From: Ilyonectria destructans
Taxonomy: Eukaryota; Ascomycota; Sordariomycetes; Hypocreales; Nectriaceae
Assembly: GCA_020740775.1 (NCBI GenBank)
Contig: JAHEWK010000002.1
Span: 2,294,001 to 2,358,000, forward strand
Direction of reading: 5' to 3'
Length of the DNA stretch: 64,000 nt
Below, piece by piece: positions 23,417 through 33,813 of this stretch (positions are counted from its first letter, which is position 1; each line of letters begins with the position of its first letter). Both the position numbers and the translations under genes were made by a program. The notes beneath the pieces were generated by a model that worked only from the letters and a program-made list of their open reading frames with translations, searched no databases and was not told the origin of the DNA.

Positions 23417-25747
23417 ATGGCCTCCAGCACTGCTTCCGGCGCTGTTGATCAGCTTGCCAACGATCTAAGCAACACCTCCCTCAACGCCAGCGGCGATGCC
23501 AAGGCCCCTGTCATCGACACCGCTGTCGCTGCTGGCGCCTCTGAGGATGCCGGCGCTCCTACCCCCAGCTCCGCCGCCCCTCACCCCCAGAACTCGGCCT
23601 CTCTCTACGTCGGCGAGCTCGATCCCTCGGTTACCGAGGCCATGCTTTTCGAGCTCTTCTCCCAGATCGGTGCCGTTGCCTCTATCCGTGTCTGCCGTGA
23701 CGCCGTCACCCGCCGCTCTCTCGGTTACGCCTACGTCAACTACAACGCCACCCCCGACGGCGAGAAGGCTCTCGAGGAGCTCAACTACACTCTCATCAAG
23801 GGTCGCCCCTGCCGCATCATGTGGTCGCAGCGTGACCCCGCTCTGCGAAAGACTGGCCAGGGCAACGTTTTCATCAAGAACTTGGATGTCGCCATTGACA
23901 ACAAGGCCCTGCACGACACCTTTGCCGCCTTTGGCAACATTCTGAGCTGCAAGGTCGCTCAGGACGAGACCGGCGCCTCCAAGGGCTACGGCTTTGTTCA
24001 CTACGAGACTGACGAGGCTGCTCTTCAGGCCATCAAGCATGTCAATGGCATGCTTCTGAACGAGAAGAAGGTCTACGTCGGTCACCACATCCCCAAGAAG
24101 GACCGCCAGAGCAAGTTCGAGGAGATGAAGGCCAACTTCACCAACGTCTACGTCAAGAACATCCAGAGCGAGGTTTCCGACGACGATTTCCGTGAGTTGT
24201 TCGAGGCTTTCGGTGAGGTCACCTCGTCGTCTCTGGCTCGTGACCAGGAGGGCAAGAGCCGTGGTTTCGGCTTTGTCAACTTCACTACCCACGAGGCCGC
24301 CTCCAAGGCCGTCGATGACCTTAACAACAAGGACTTCCGTGGTCAGGACCTCTATGTTGGCCGTGCCCAGAAGAAGCACGAGCGTGAGGAGGAGCTCCGC
24401 AAGTCTTATGAGGCTGCTCGCCTGGAGAAGGCCAACAAGTACCAGGGTGTCAACCTGTACATCAAGAACCTTGATGATGATGTCGATGATGAGAAGCTCC
24501 GCCTGATGTTCTCCGAGTTCGGCCCCATTACCTCCGCCAAGGTGATGCGAGACACCCCCACTGAGGGTGACGAGGAGCCCAAGGAGGACGCCGAGGAGAA
24601 GGACAAGGAGGACAAGCCCGAGGAGGAGATCCCCGAGGTTGAGGCCGCCGAGGAGAGCGCCGAGAAGAAGGCTGAGAGGAAGGGCGACAAGAAGCTCGGT
24701 AAGAGCAAGGGCTTTGGCTTCGTCTGCTTTAGCAACCCCGACGATGCCACCAAGGCCGTTGCCGAGATGAACCAGCGCATGGTCAACAACAAGCCCCTCT
24801 ACGTCGCCCTGGCCCAGCGCAAGGACGTTCGCAAGAGCCAGCTCGAGGCCAGCATCCAGGCCCGCAACCAGCTGCGCATGCAGCAGGCCGCCGCTGCTGC
24901 CGGTATGCCCCAGCAGTACATGCAACCCCCCGTTTTCTACGCCCCTGGCCAGCAGCCCAACTTCATGCCCCAGGCCGGCCGTGGCATGCCCTTCCCCCAG
25001 CCTGGCATGGGAATGCCCGGTGTCCAGGGCGGCCGTCCCGGCCAGTTCCCCGGCTATCCTCAGCAGGGTGGTCGCGGCGGTGTCCCCCAGCAGATGCCTC
25101 CTAACATGTACGGCATGCCCGGCCAGTTCCCTCCCCAGTACGGCCAGCCCGGTACTCCTCAATTCATGGCTGCTATGCAGCAGGCCCAACAGGCTGCTCT
25201 TGCTGGTGGCCGTGGTGCTCCTCAGGGCGGCCGTGGCGGTCCTCAGGGCGTCATGCCCGGTGCCCCCCCTAACATGCCCGGTGTCCAAGGCGGTATGCCC
25301 GGCTTCCCCCCTAACAACCGACAACAGGGTGCTGGACGCGGTGGCCCCAACGTTCCCCGTAACGGCAGCGCTCCCCAGGCCGGCCGTGTTGAGGGTGCTC
25401 CCTCCAGTGTGCTCCAGACCCAGCTTGCTGCTGCCCCCCCTGCCCAGCAGAAGCAGATCCTGGGTGAAATGATCTTCCCCAAGATCCAGGCCATCAACGC
25501 TGAACTTGCCGGCAAGATCACGGGTATGCTTCTGGAGATGGACAACACTGAGCTCGTCAACCTGTAAGTTTTAGCACAATTCTCAACATTAACCAGCGCG
25601 GCGCTAACAAATTACAGCATCGAGGATGACTCTGCTCTCAAGGCCAAGGTCGATGAGGCTCTTGCCGTCTACGACGAGTACGTCAAGGCCCAGGGCGACG
25701 GCCCCGAGGGTGCTGAGCCCAAGAAGGAGGAAGAGACCAAGGCTTAA
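23417..25747 (+). CDS. PAB1: Polyadenylate-binding protein
   Basis: Two exons, 23417-25563 and 25618-25747 (54-nt intron GTAAGT..TTACAG, GCTAACA branch), 758 residues. After an Ala/Ser/Pro N-terminus come four RRMs: RRM1 opens [19 protein letters not shown] with RNP1 [13 protein letters not shown]2 has [23 protein letters not shown]3 [20 protein letters not shown] with [12 protein letters not shown]4 [20 protein letters not shown] with [12 protein letters not shown]4 is split by a long Glu/Lys/Asp-rich insert (about residues 390-430), a feature of filamentous-ascomycete Pab1. A Gly/Pro/Met/Gln-rich linker follows, then the MLLE (PABC) domain [20 protein letters not shown], which crosses the intron. 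It binds mRNA poly(A) tails and eIF4G in the cytoplasm. Codon use is strongly biased, so the opposite strand also lacks stops over 1.8 kb. Confidence 0.98.
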
Positions 25748-26499
25748 GTCTGGTCTCGATCTCTCCTGGTCTCAATATTTCCTTTGTCACGGTTACATGA
25801 CTGATCGACCCCCTCACCCTGGAGCGACATACGCCTCGAAGGCGTTATGGATCGGTCAGGCAACATCATTTGCTACTTGATACCAACGATCGAGGAGGTA
25901 CATTATGTACAGATAGACTTGGTTGCTATTTCTTCTCAGGAGGGAGAAACAAAAGTTTAGGGGGTTTTACGGTGGTTGGCTTTTTGACGCGCTCCGTTGA
26001 TATCGACGGCTGCGGCGGCTTATGATTGAGAGAACCCACCAGGAAGGCGTTGAAGGTTTTCTGATACTCTGCCTGTTGGCCTATACCCCCAACGATGGTC
26101 TTCGTGTTGCAGGCATGATCAACACAGAGGTTTTTATGCGGATTGGACGTCTAATGAAGAGATATGTTCACAACGATTACTTGTTCCTTGTTCTTGTGAC
26201 GTATGTGAAGTGATATGGCTTTAAGTGTTGTATCTGGCAATAGGAACATAGATGACATTATGAATAGAGATTTGTTCTATGACTAAACTTGCTAACCTAG
26301 ATATGCTACCATGCAGATAGAGACAATAACGCCGACAGGTGCAATCCGAATGCCTTTCGCAGACCTACCCAATACCCCTATCTAACCCAAACCAAGACCG
26401 CCTCCTCACGCCTATATGTGAATGTGAATTACATAATGACATTAAATACCCCCCGATGACTCCATGCGGACAGATGGCCTGTGATAGAGGACTGATATT
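25748..26499. other. Convergent 3' regions, no gene seen
   Basis: Holds the 3' UTR of PAB1 and that of the next gene on the other strand. Nothing else is recognised. Confidence 0.6.
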
Positions 26500-28929
26500 T
26501 TAATAGCCGCCACCAATGATGGCTTGGCGGCCTTCGTCAATCATGTACTTCTTGCCAGGAACGCTCGCGAATAGCGACTCCATGACCTTGCCCTTCTGCT
26601 GCTTGCGGACGCCGCCGAGGTACTCGCTGACGTCGCTGAGGCCGCGGATCTGGTCGTCGAGGGTGAGGGTGGTGGAGTTGACGCCGCGGACGAGCGGCGA
26701 GACGAGCTTGCTGCGGAGGGTCTCGAGGGAGGCCTTGAGGGTGAGGAGCTTGCCGTTGTGCTCGACGAGGATGCCCTTGTTGCGGACCGTCTTGTCGCGG
26801 ACGTTGCGCAGCAGGAGGCGGTTCTGCTCGAACTTGCGCAGCTCGGCGGCGCGGGTGCCCAGCAGGCGCGTCCACAGGCTGGCCAGCAGGTCGGCGTGCA
26901 GCTCCTCCTGGGCCGACGACTCGCGGACGACGGTGCGGGCGAGGTTGAGGAAGTGGAAGTCGACGGCCTCGAAGAGGGCGAACAGGGTAACGCTGTGCTG
27001 CAGCTCGGCCTGGATGCTGTCCTCGAGCACGGCGAGGAACTCGGTGAAGAGCAGCTGCACCATGCGCTGCTCGCGCTGCGGGTTGCTGAGCCCGAAGACG
27101 TGCGTCGTCACGCGGCCCAGCGACGTGGGCGAGCCGGCGGCGTCCTCGAGGATGCACGCCTGCGAGAGGAGGTTGTGCAGGTTGTCGTAGGCGGAGGAGA
27201 GGGTGGAGGGGGCGGGGGAGGAGTTGAGGCGGTGGAGGTGCATCTTGGCCCAGTCCATGACGTTGAGGATGCTGGATTTCAGGGGGTGTGAGACTCTGGG
27301 TTTTTGTGGAGGGGAGGATTATGTGCAAGTGTATGTGTTGCGCGTGAGTGAACTTACCCATCAATGTCGCCGTCGACGCGCGCAAAGAACTTGGTCATCT
27401 CAATGGCCAGCGTCTTCATCGTCTCGCTGAGGGCATCCAGGTCGGCGACGATGCTCGGCGCATCGCGCATGTCGCTGGTGCGCACGCTCTCGCCGAGGTC
27501 CCACACGGCGACGCTGGTGGCCTGGAGGTCGTGGACCTGGGCGACGGCGTGCTCGGAGTAGTAGATGAGCGGCTCGAAGGAGCGCGCGAGCCCGGCCACC
27601 TTGACGAGGTCGCCGGCGGGGCGCGTCGCGGCGGGCTGCAGCAGCGACTTGAAGGCGGACAGGGAGACGAGGGCGACGATGATGGTGGTTAGTGTCGACG
27701 CCCACGTCCGCGTGAGGGATGTGTAGTGGTTGCGCACGGCGTTGATGGCGGATTCAAGGGGTTCGGTGCGCTGTTGGACTTCGGCGCGCACTGCGAAGCG
27801 GATATCTGAGGAGGCGGTCAGTTCCAGATTGCAACACGCTCGTCAGTTACGTCACGACTGCTCACAGTTATCTGTCGGCGCATGCGCATCTCTCACGGTC
27901 ATGACTCCTGCAGTTGGTGCCGGCGTCCGGTCTTCCATGTTGACCTGTATAGTGCGATCCTCAGTCCTCTCCGGGCTCAAGCTCCGGCCCTTGCTCGGGC
28001 TCGCGCTGCCCTTGGGCAACCTCGTTCGAATTGCTCTCTCGAGGACCAAGTCGTCCTCGCTGTCGTCGTCGTAGTCGTCGTCCAGCGCCGGGAAGCGCTC
28101 CCGCAGCGGCGGCAGGGTGGCCAGCACATCATGGGGGCCCCTCCAGAAGCCGCTGCTCCGGTCGCCGTTGCCGAGTCTCCGCCACGCCGGCGGCGAGTAC
28201 CCACCGACGGAAGCGAGTTCCGAGTCCTCGAGATCCCCTTCCGTCATGGCTGCCTCGCTGTGGCGGAGGACTGAGTGGCGCAGCGACGGGCTTGCTGGGG
28301 GTTCGAAGTCCCGTAGCGAGGCGTCGAGTCCGTCGAGGGGATCGTTCATCGTGGTCCGGGCCTTGGCCTTGGCGGGACTTCTTATCGGGCGTGCGCGGGG
28401 CCTCACGGGCTTCACGGGTGGTGGACTTGCGCGGGGAGGGCGACGGAGATCCGCGGGCGTACTCAAAAAGACCTTCGCGGGTGGTGCGGTGGTGACGTCG
28501 TTTTACCAGTTCCTGGTGGGCGAGGAGTTGCAGTTGGCGCTCGTCTTCTTCTTCTTCCTGCTGTTGCTGAAGCTGGAGCTGCTGTTGCTGGCGCTGGTGA
28601 TGGCGGCGGCGGGCGAGGACTATATCCTGGCCGGCAATGACAAGCTGCTGCTGGTCCTCGAACACGAGCTGGCTCGCCTTGAATGGAGGCTCGGGGAGCG
28701 CCTTGTCGAAGCGCGGGGGCGCAGACTCCCGTGACGATGTGAAGGGGCGGGCGAGCGTTGAGAGGGACGGCAGCGGCAGGCCGAATCGCGGGATGCGCAG
28801 CGAGCACAGGCGCGGGAGGTAGAGGGCGACGAAGACGAAGAACAGGACGACGGAGACCAGGAAGGTGCTCGGGGCGATGCTGATGCTGATCAGGGAGACG
28901 TTGTTGTTGACGGTCAGAAACGAATTCAT
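26500..28929 (-). CDS. Predicted membrane-anchored coiled-coil protein, function unknown
   Basis: Supported exons are 27271-26500, 27805-27358 and a piece ending at 27866, joined by 86- and 60-nt introns in frame. The C-terminal part has a hydrophobic stretch, TLTTIIVALVSLSAF, then helical repeats to a conserved-looking end, GKKYMIDEGRQAIIGGGY. The likely N-terminus begins at ATG 28929 with a membrane segment (APSTFLVSVVLFFVFVALYL), then LRIPRFGLPLPS and a Gln/Glu-rich tract. That frame and the downstream one (from about 28466) differ by one phase; the only candidate intron, from GTAAAA at 28506, has a poor acceptor, so the junction is unresolved and could also be a sequencing error or two genes. 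The middle is disordered, Ser/Pro/Arg-rich with an acidic DDDYDDDSEDD patch. Two membrane spans plus a coil would fit an envelope or ER protein, but no family was recognised. Confidence 0.6.
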
Positions 28930-29126
28930 GGCCGCCCCGGAGGAGACTGGAGCGGAAGGTTTGCAGATATTGCGTCCAGGATGTATTTGAGTTTGTTGTT
29001 GCGTCAACTGAAGACTAGATAGAAGGGAGAGAAGGGAGACAAGATAGACGGTGAGATTGTGTGAAATGGTGGTGAGCCACAGACAGAGTAGAGTGTATGA
29101 AGTGTGTCTGAGACAGAGTGGGTTGG

Positions 29127-29150
29127 GTAGAGTAGAGTAGAGTAGAGTAG
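29127..29150. repeat. TAGAG pentamer microsatellite
   Basis: About five copies of GTAGA/TAGAG in a row, upstream of the coiled-coil membrane protein gene. Confidence 0.9.
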
Positions 29151-29212
29151 TATCAAGGGTTCGCCTGGCCGGCGTCTGCAGCTAACACGGGTTCAGGCAA
29201 GTAAGCTGCCAG

Positions 29213-29254
29213 GGACAGGACAGGACAGGATAGGATAGGACAGGACAGGACAGA
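29213..29254. repeat. AGGAC/AGGAT pentamer array
   Basis: Eight to nine pentamers, mostly GGACA with two GGATA variants in the middle. Simple-sequence repeat. Confidence 0.9.
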
Positions 29255-29380
29255 CGGGAATGGCAAAAAGTTGGGGAACCAAGAGGAGGATGGGGAAAGG
29301 AAGAAGATGAAACGTCGACGGCATTATTAGCAATAGGCCTTTTCCCTTAAAGCGATACTGGATAGTGGCCGACGTCGAGC

Positions 29381-29490
29381 AGTCTCTCACTCACTCTCTT
29401 TGGCTGTCTCTGCCCTCACTGGCTCTCTCTTCCTCTCACTGGCCGTCTCTTCCTCTCTCTCCCTCTCTCTCTCTCTCTCTCTCACTCCCG
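29381..29490. repeat. CT-rich low-complexity tract
   Basis: CT dinucleotide and CTCTTC-type repeats over about 100 nt, ending in a pure (CT)n run near 29460-29482. It lies in the gene-free stretch 28930-30546, where no coding sequence was recognised. Confidence 0.85.
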
Positions 29491-30290
29491 GGATTGCCCC
29501 TCGTCCCGCCGAAATCAAGAGGTTGGGGAGCCCACGTTACAGCCCACCATCCAGCCCACCATCCAGCCCACATTTAGCATCCCTCAGGGCTCTCTTCCCA
29601 TGCGGCCAATCAGCGGCCGCCAACTGCCAGAAACAAGGCCGTTTCGGAGACCCGGCGCTAGGCCACTTCAGGCACCCATGCGTCCACTTTACACGCTGGT
29701 TGGGCGCGCGTTCGCGACCGGTGCCAGATCACCAGCGGTGGCCTGACGCGCAAGGCATCCCCGCCTTTACCTGGTCACGCGCCACACCGTGTGCAGTGGG
29801 TGAGAGATAGCGGAGTGAGGGGGGAGGAATGGATCTCTCGGGAATCGGACTCGACGATGCTGTGGTGTGTGTTGTGCGCTGTAAATTCGCTACTATGCCG
29901 TGCTATGCGCCATGTTGCGGTGAGTCGAGCCAGAGCCGACTTACAGTGACTCGACTCCGGTTTTTTTCGTCTCCCTCTCCTCCGTTCCCAAATCCATCAA
30001 CTCTCCCAAAAGCACACGGCCCACCACACGATCCAAAATTGGCGACGTGTTGTTATGGTGCCCGTCTCCAATGCGTCGCTGTTGTTGTTATTCCTCGCGA
30101 GCCTTTCCTCGACGATGATACGCTGTCGTTGATGCGTCAACGGCGGGCTCCGTCACCACCCATTGGCTGCGTCCACATCGCGGCCGGCCTCCGATTGGGG
30201 CCCGCTCGAGCCGTGTCTCGCGCTCTTTCGACGACTCTGGCTGGCTTCCATCCCATCCTGGACGCATCCTTGGCCGACCATGACCTCCTT

Positions 30291-30320
30291 GACCATCCTG
30301 GACCATCCTGGACTATCCTG
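30291..30320. repeat. 10-bp tandem repeat GACCATCCTG
   Basis: Three tandem copies of GACCATCCTG (the third with one change) and a degenerate fourth, 230 nt downstream of the HET gene stop. Confidence 0.85.
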
Positions 30321-30546
30321 GACCACATCCTGCCCACGACTCTCCCTCTTGCGGAATCCCACATCGCATGAACCCGTTCCGGACCTCCCGTTCCATGCCA
30401 TTGATAAGACCCCCAACCCGGTAATTACCTGTAGCCAATTCAACACGGAACACTCGGCGAGCCAATTCGGCACGGGAAAGGAGCCGGAATGTAGAAGCAC
30501 ATATATAGTATATCTATAGATTGCACTCCCTCGCATACATCGCCAT

Positions 30547-32519
30547 CTAGTAGTCCTTTTCCACCACCTCCACCTCCATCTCGCACGCAAGCCGCCCCAG
30601 AAACTCGGCCCGCTTCATCGACGCCCGGATCTTGACCCCGGCGCACAAGCTCTCGACCACCGGCCGCGCGCGCTGCATAAACAGCCCTATTACCACGCTG
30701 GAAATCATCGGCCGCTCCGCCTCGGCTGGCGGCCCCAGGTCCAGCCCGTCGTCCACGTCCACCACCTTGGGCGCCGACCCTGTCAGCCACGGCAGCCGGA
30801 GCTCCTCGTTGAGCACGTCGCCCGCCAGCTGGTCCGCCAGCTCCGGGTGGAAGTCGGGCGACCCCGTCAGGTTCGGCCACGACTGGATGAAGCACACCGG
30901 GATGCTGTTGTCCCAGAGCCGCGGCGCCCCGCGGTCGTCGTGCATCAGCGACATGGCCGTTCCCAGTTCCACGAGGCCCCACCATATGAGGAACTCGCGG
31001 CCCGGCCCGGCGCTGAGGAACACCACCCCGTAGATCGGGTTGTCTATCGACTCGAATGCGATGTGCTCCGAGCTGATGTACCTCCGTGACCCCGTGTACG
31101 CTGCCCGCTGCTGGATGCTGCTGTTCTTCGGCGGTAGGCTGAGCTTGAACGGGAACACTCCTCGTGCTACTGGTCCGTCCGGCGAGCTTTCCAACACAAT
31201 CGTCTCCTTCTCTAATCCTCCTGGATCGTATTCAACTGACTGAATCTCTGTTTGTCCTGCCGTGTCAGCATTGACTCTCAAGCATACCATTATCCAGAAG
31301 CGACTGCTTCAGAAAAAAAGAAAAGGGGTTACTCACTGCTACGGTGGCCAGGCATCTCGACATCGGCCATCAGGAACCCAGACCGCTTGGGCTCAATAAT
31401 CATTATGACGTTCGGGTGTAATCGTCTGAATACAACGTCTCCAGCGGCGCTGGCCTCGAGGAGAATGGCGGCTCGCGCCAACGTATCTGATGACAGGCTG
31501 CAGTCGAGAACAGCCAGCCACTGGCCATCCTCCTTGCCCTTCTCCGTCCCGCCTGTTCGGGTCGAGTACGTTACTCGGCAAGGGCACTTCCAGACGCGCA
31601 CCTCCAGGCCGCGCGCCGTCATCATCATCCCGAACTGCGCTGGGTCCTCCTGGCCCCCAAACGTTCGTAGGTTGAAGTGTTTTGGCGAGTCGGCAAAGTA
31701 GTGCATCCGGCGCATCGACTCTGATCCGTCCGCCCCTAGCGACGTCCGCCACACGAGCATCGACTGGTCCTGTGACGTCTTGAGAATCTCCTCCTGTAGC
31801 CGGAGGAAAGCCCTGTTCCCTTCGCCGTAGAGGATCATCATGTTGACGCCGAAGAGGCCCATCAGGGAGTACGCCACGTCCTCGCGGCGGGTCGTCTCCC
31901 GGTACGACGCCCAGCTCATCCGCGTCGCAACGTTCTCCTGGTACAGCAGCTGGGCCAGGTTGTGCTGCCTCCGTCTCGACGGCTCGCGCGCCGTTAGCAT
32001 GGCCTCGCCGATGCCGGTGATTCGGCTGATGCGCGTGGAGAGGCTGCCTCGGGTGCCCAGCGGCACCCAGTCGCGGCTGAAGAACTCGACGTCGTCGGGT
32101 GCGACGAGTTCCTGCAGCGTCCACCCTCGGGTGAACCAGCGGCTGGACTCGAAGTTCTCCGCGACGCCGTCGTGGCGGACCGTGACGTCGGACAGGTACG
32201 CATAGCATTTGGACGCATCCCTGTACCACCCAAACATGGAATTGAGGGCCTCGGACACCTCCCCGCTGCTCGACTTGTCGATGCAGCAGGTGTCGATCCA
32301 CACGTGCGAGAAGCCCTGCTTCAGCGCCGTCTCGCAGGTCCTCGCGACCTTGTGATAGCCTGTCGTGTTTTTCCAGCGGATTTCCCGCAGCCGCTCCTGG
32401 TTGTGCACGTCGTCGAAGAGCACCTCGTCCTGGCCCCACGTATGGGACAGGATGGCGTAGCGCCCAGGCTCGCCCCCCACGTCTTCCAGCTCCAGAGTCT
32501 TGGTGTTGAGGAGTCTCAT
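30547..32519 (-). CDS. HET-domain protein (heterokaryon incompatibility type)
   Basis: Two exons, 32519-31337 and 31256-30547, with an 80-nt intron (GTGAGT..GGCAG, GCTGACA branch), 630 residues. The HET domain spans about residues 20-150: YAILSHTWGQDEVLFDDV, then the signature GFSHVWIDTCCIDKSSSGE and SEALNSMFGWYRDASKCYAY, and FTRGWTLQELVAP. A conserved linker, DVAYSLMGLFGVNMMILYGE followed by EGNRAFLRLQEEI, is typical of the large fungal HET family. The second half is a beta-rich region with no recognised repeats; there is no NACHT, ankyrin or WD repeat tail. HET proteins trigger cell death when incompatible hyphae fuse, but most family members are uncharacterised, so a specific incompatibility role is inference. 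Confidence 0.92.
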
Positions 32520-33013
32520 GACGCCGACTCGGGAACTGAAGTGGGAGCGAGATCGCGGACGAAAACGCAGACGCAGGCGTAGGCGCGGTCGCGTTCTGAA
32601 TTGGAGAGTAGGGAGAGGGCAAGTTGTTTCATCGCCTATGTTTCAGTCGCTGGTGGTCACGGTGACATCTTGCCCAGTTGGGCCGAGCTCGCTTCGCCGG
32701 CTGAACTCGTCACCCGCCAAAAAAAAAAGTGTCGACGCCCACGAGAGACTCAATAAAGTCTTACGCCATCAGTTTAAAAATAGACATGTCACGATTCTTA
32801 TCTAATTCTAGACCGAAACAGATTAATCCTTCCCCAGCATTGCACGGGTGGTCAAAATAAAGGGCAGCTAAAAGGGGCACGTGATTTACCTTAAACTCCG
32901 AGGCAGGGCTTATTCGCAGCCCGTGCACGCAATTTGCGCTGCGAACAGGCCAGGTAACCCCATTCTACAGCTGACTGAATCTCAAACGAAAATAAAATGA
33001 TTTTTTTGTGTAA

Positions 33014-33217
33014 TTAAATACACGATACGAAGTGGTTGCTTAAGGAACGTCGATAGTCGGAACCCTTCAAGAAGCCAATGCACTCCCCAGTGCCTTTGCC
33101 ATCCAACCGGGCATCAACAAATGCCACGACTTCGTCTCTCGCGTCGATGAGCCGGCGTATCCAAGCCCGACATTCATCATCGGCGTTGGCCTCGATAATC
33201 TCATCATAGGCCGTCAT
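33014..33217 (-). pseudogene. Short ORF, possible N-terminal relic of a phosphotransferase-fold gene
   Basis: The ATG at 33217 gives 67 residues beginning MTAYDEIIEANADDECRAWI. The order of an N-terminal helix, DEVVAFVDARLDGKGTGECI and then GFLKGSDY weakly recalls the start of fungal aminoglycoside-phosphotransferase-like kinases, where a GSFN-type loop sits at this point. It stops soon after, and no further exon with a kinase core was found downstream. It may equally be a small orphan gene. Low confidence. Confidence 0.25.
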
Positions 33218-33813
33218 TTTGGCTGCTTGAAAATAAGTACGGGTATGAAAATTCCGATAGAGAAGACGATACGTCGTGGGCAAAGGGGTTGACCACAGGG
33301 ACGGTTATGTGGTGGAAGCAGCTGGCTTTTGGTGGCATTTCAGTTGGTGAGGGAACTTTAGGTCAATAGTCCATGCACAAGGGGAAGGGCCAAAAATTAA
33401 TGGCAACCGGCTAGAGTGCACAACAAATCCAGCTATAACTGCTCGAGGGACTCGTGAGCCCACCGGCACGGGCGCCCATCGTATATCCTTACACATACAT
33501 TCAAGCAAGACCAAAACTCGTCATCATAATCCTGTCATTTCAAAATACTCATAAAGAAAACGAATGAGCGATGTCTCTACACCAATGTATCCCATTCTTC
33601 TCCCAACCAGACCCGTCTTGAACGTAACATCATGGCGCTCCCTTCTCCCAACCCAAAGCGCTGCGCCCCTATAACGGAAACAAGAGAACGGAACACCTGC
33701 TCAACTCCCTTTGTCGTGTGATTGCCATCGAGTACTCTGTACTCATTTCCATTGCTTCTCGATTGAAGCCCTCGCAAAATTTCAACTCCAAGCTTTTCAC
33801 GTCGAGCTGCTTC

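Noticed and set aside
23465..25324. 619-residue open frame antisense to PAB1
   Set aside because: Exact shadow of the biased codon use of PAB1; Leu/Gly/Val-rich with no domain.
31393..32622. 409-residue frame overlapping the HET gene on the same strand
   Set aside because: Different phase of the HET exon, Arg/Pro-rich artefact; the HET frame has the family motifs.
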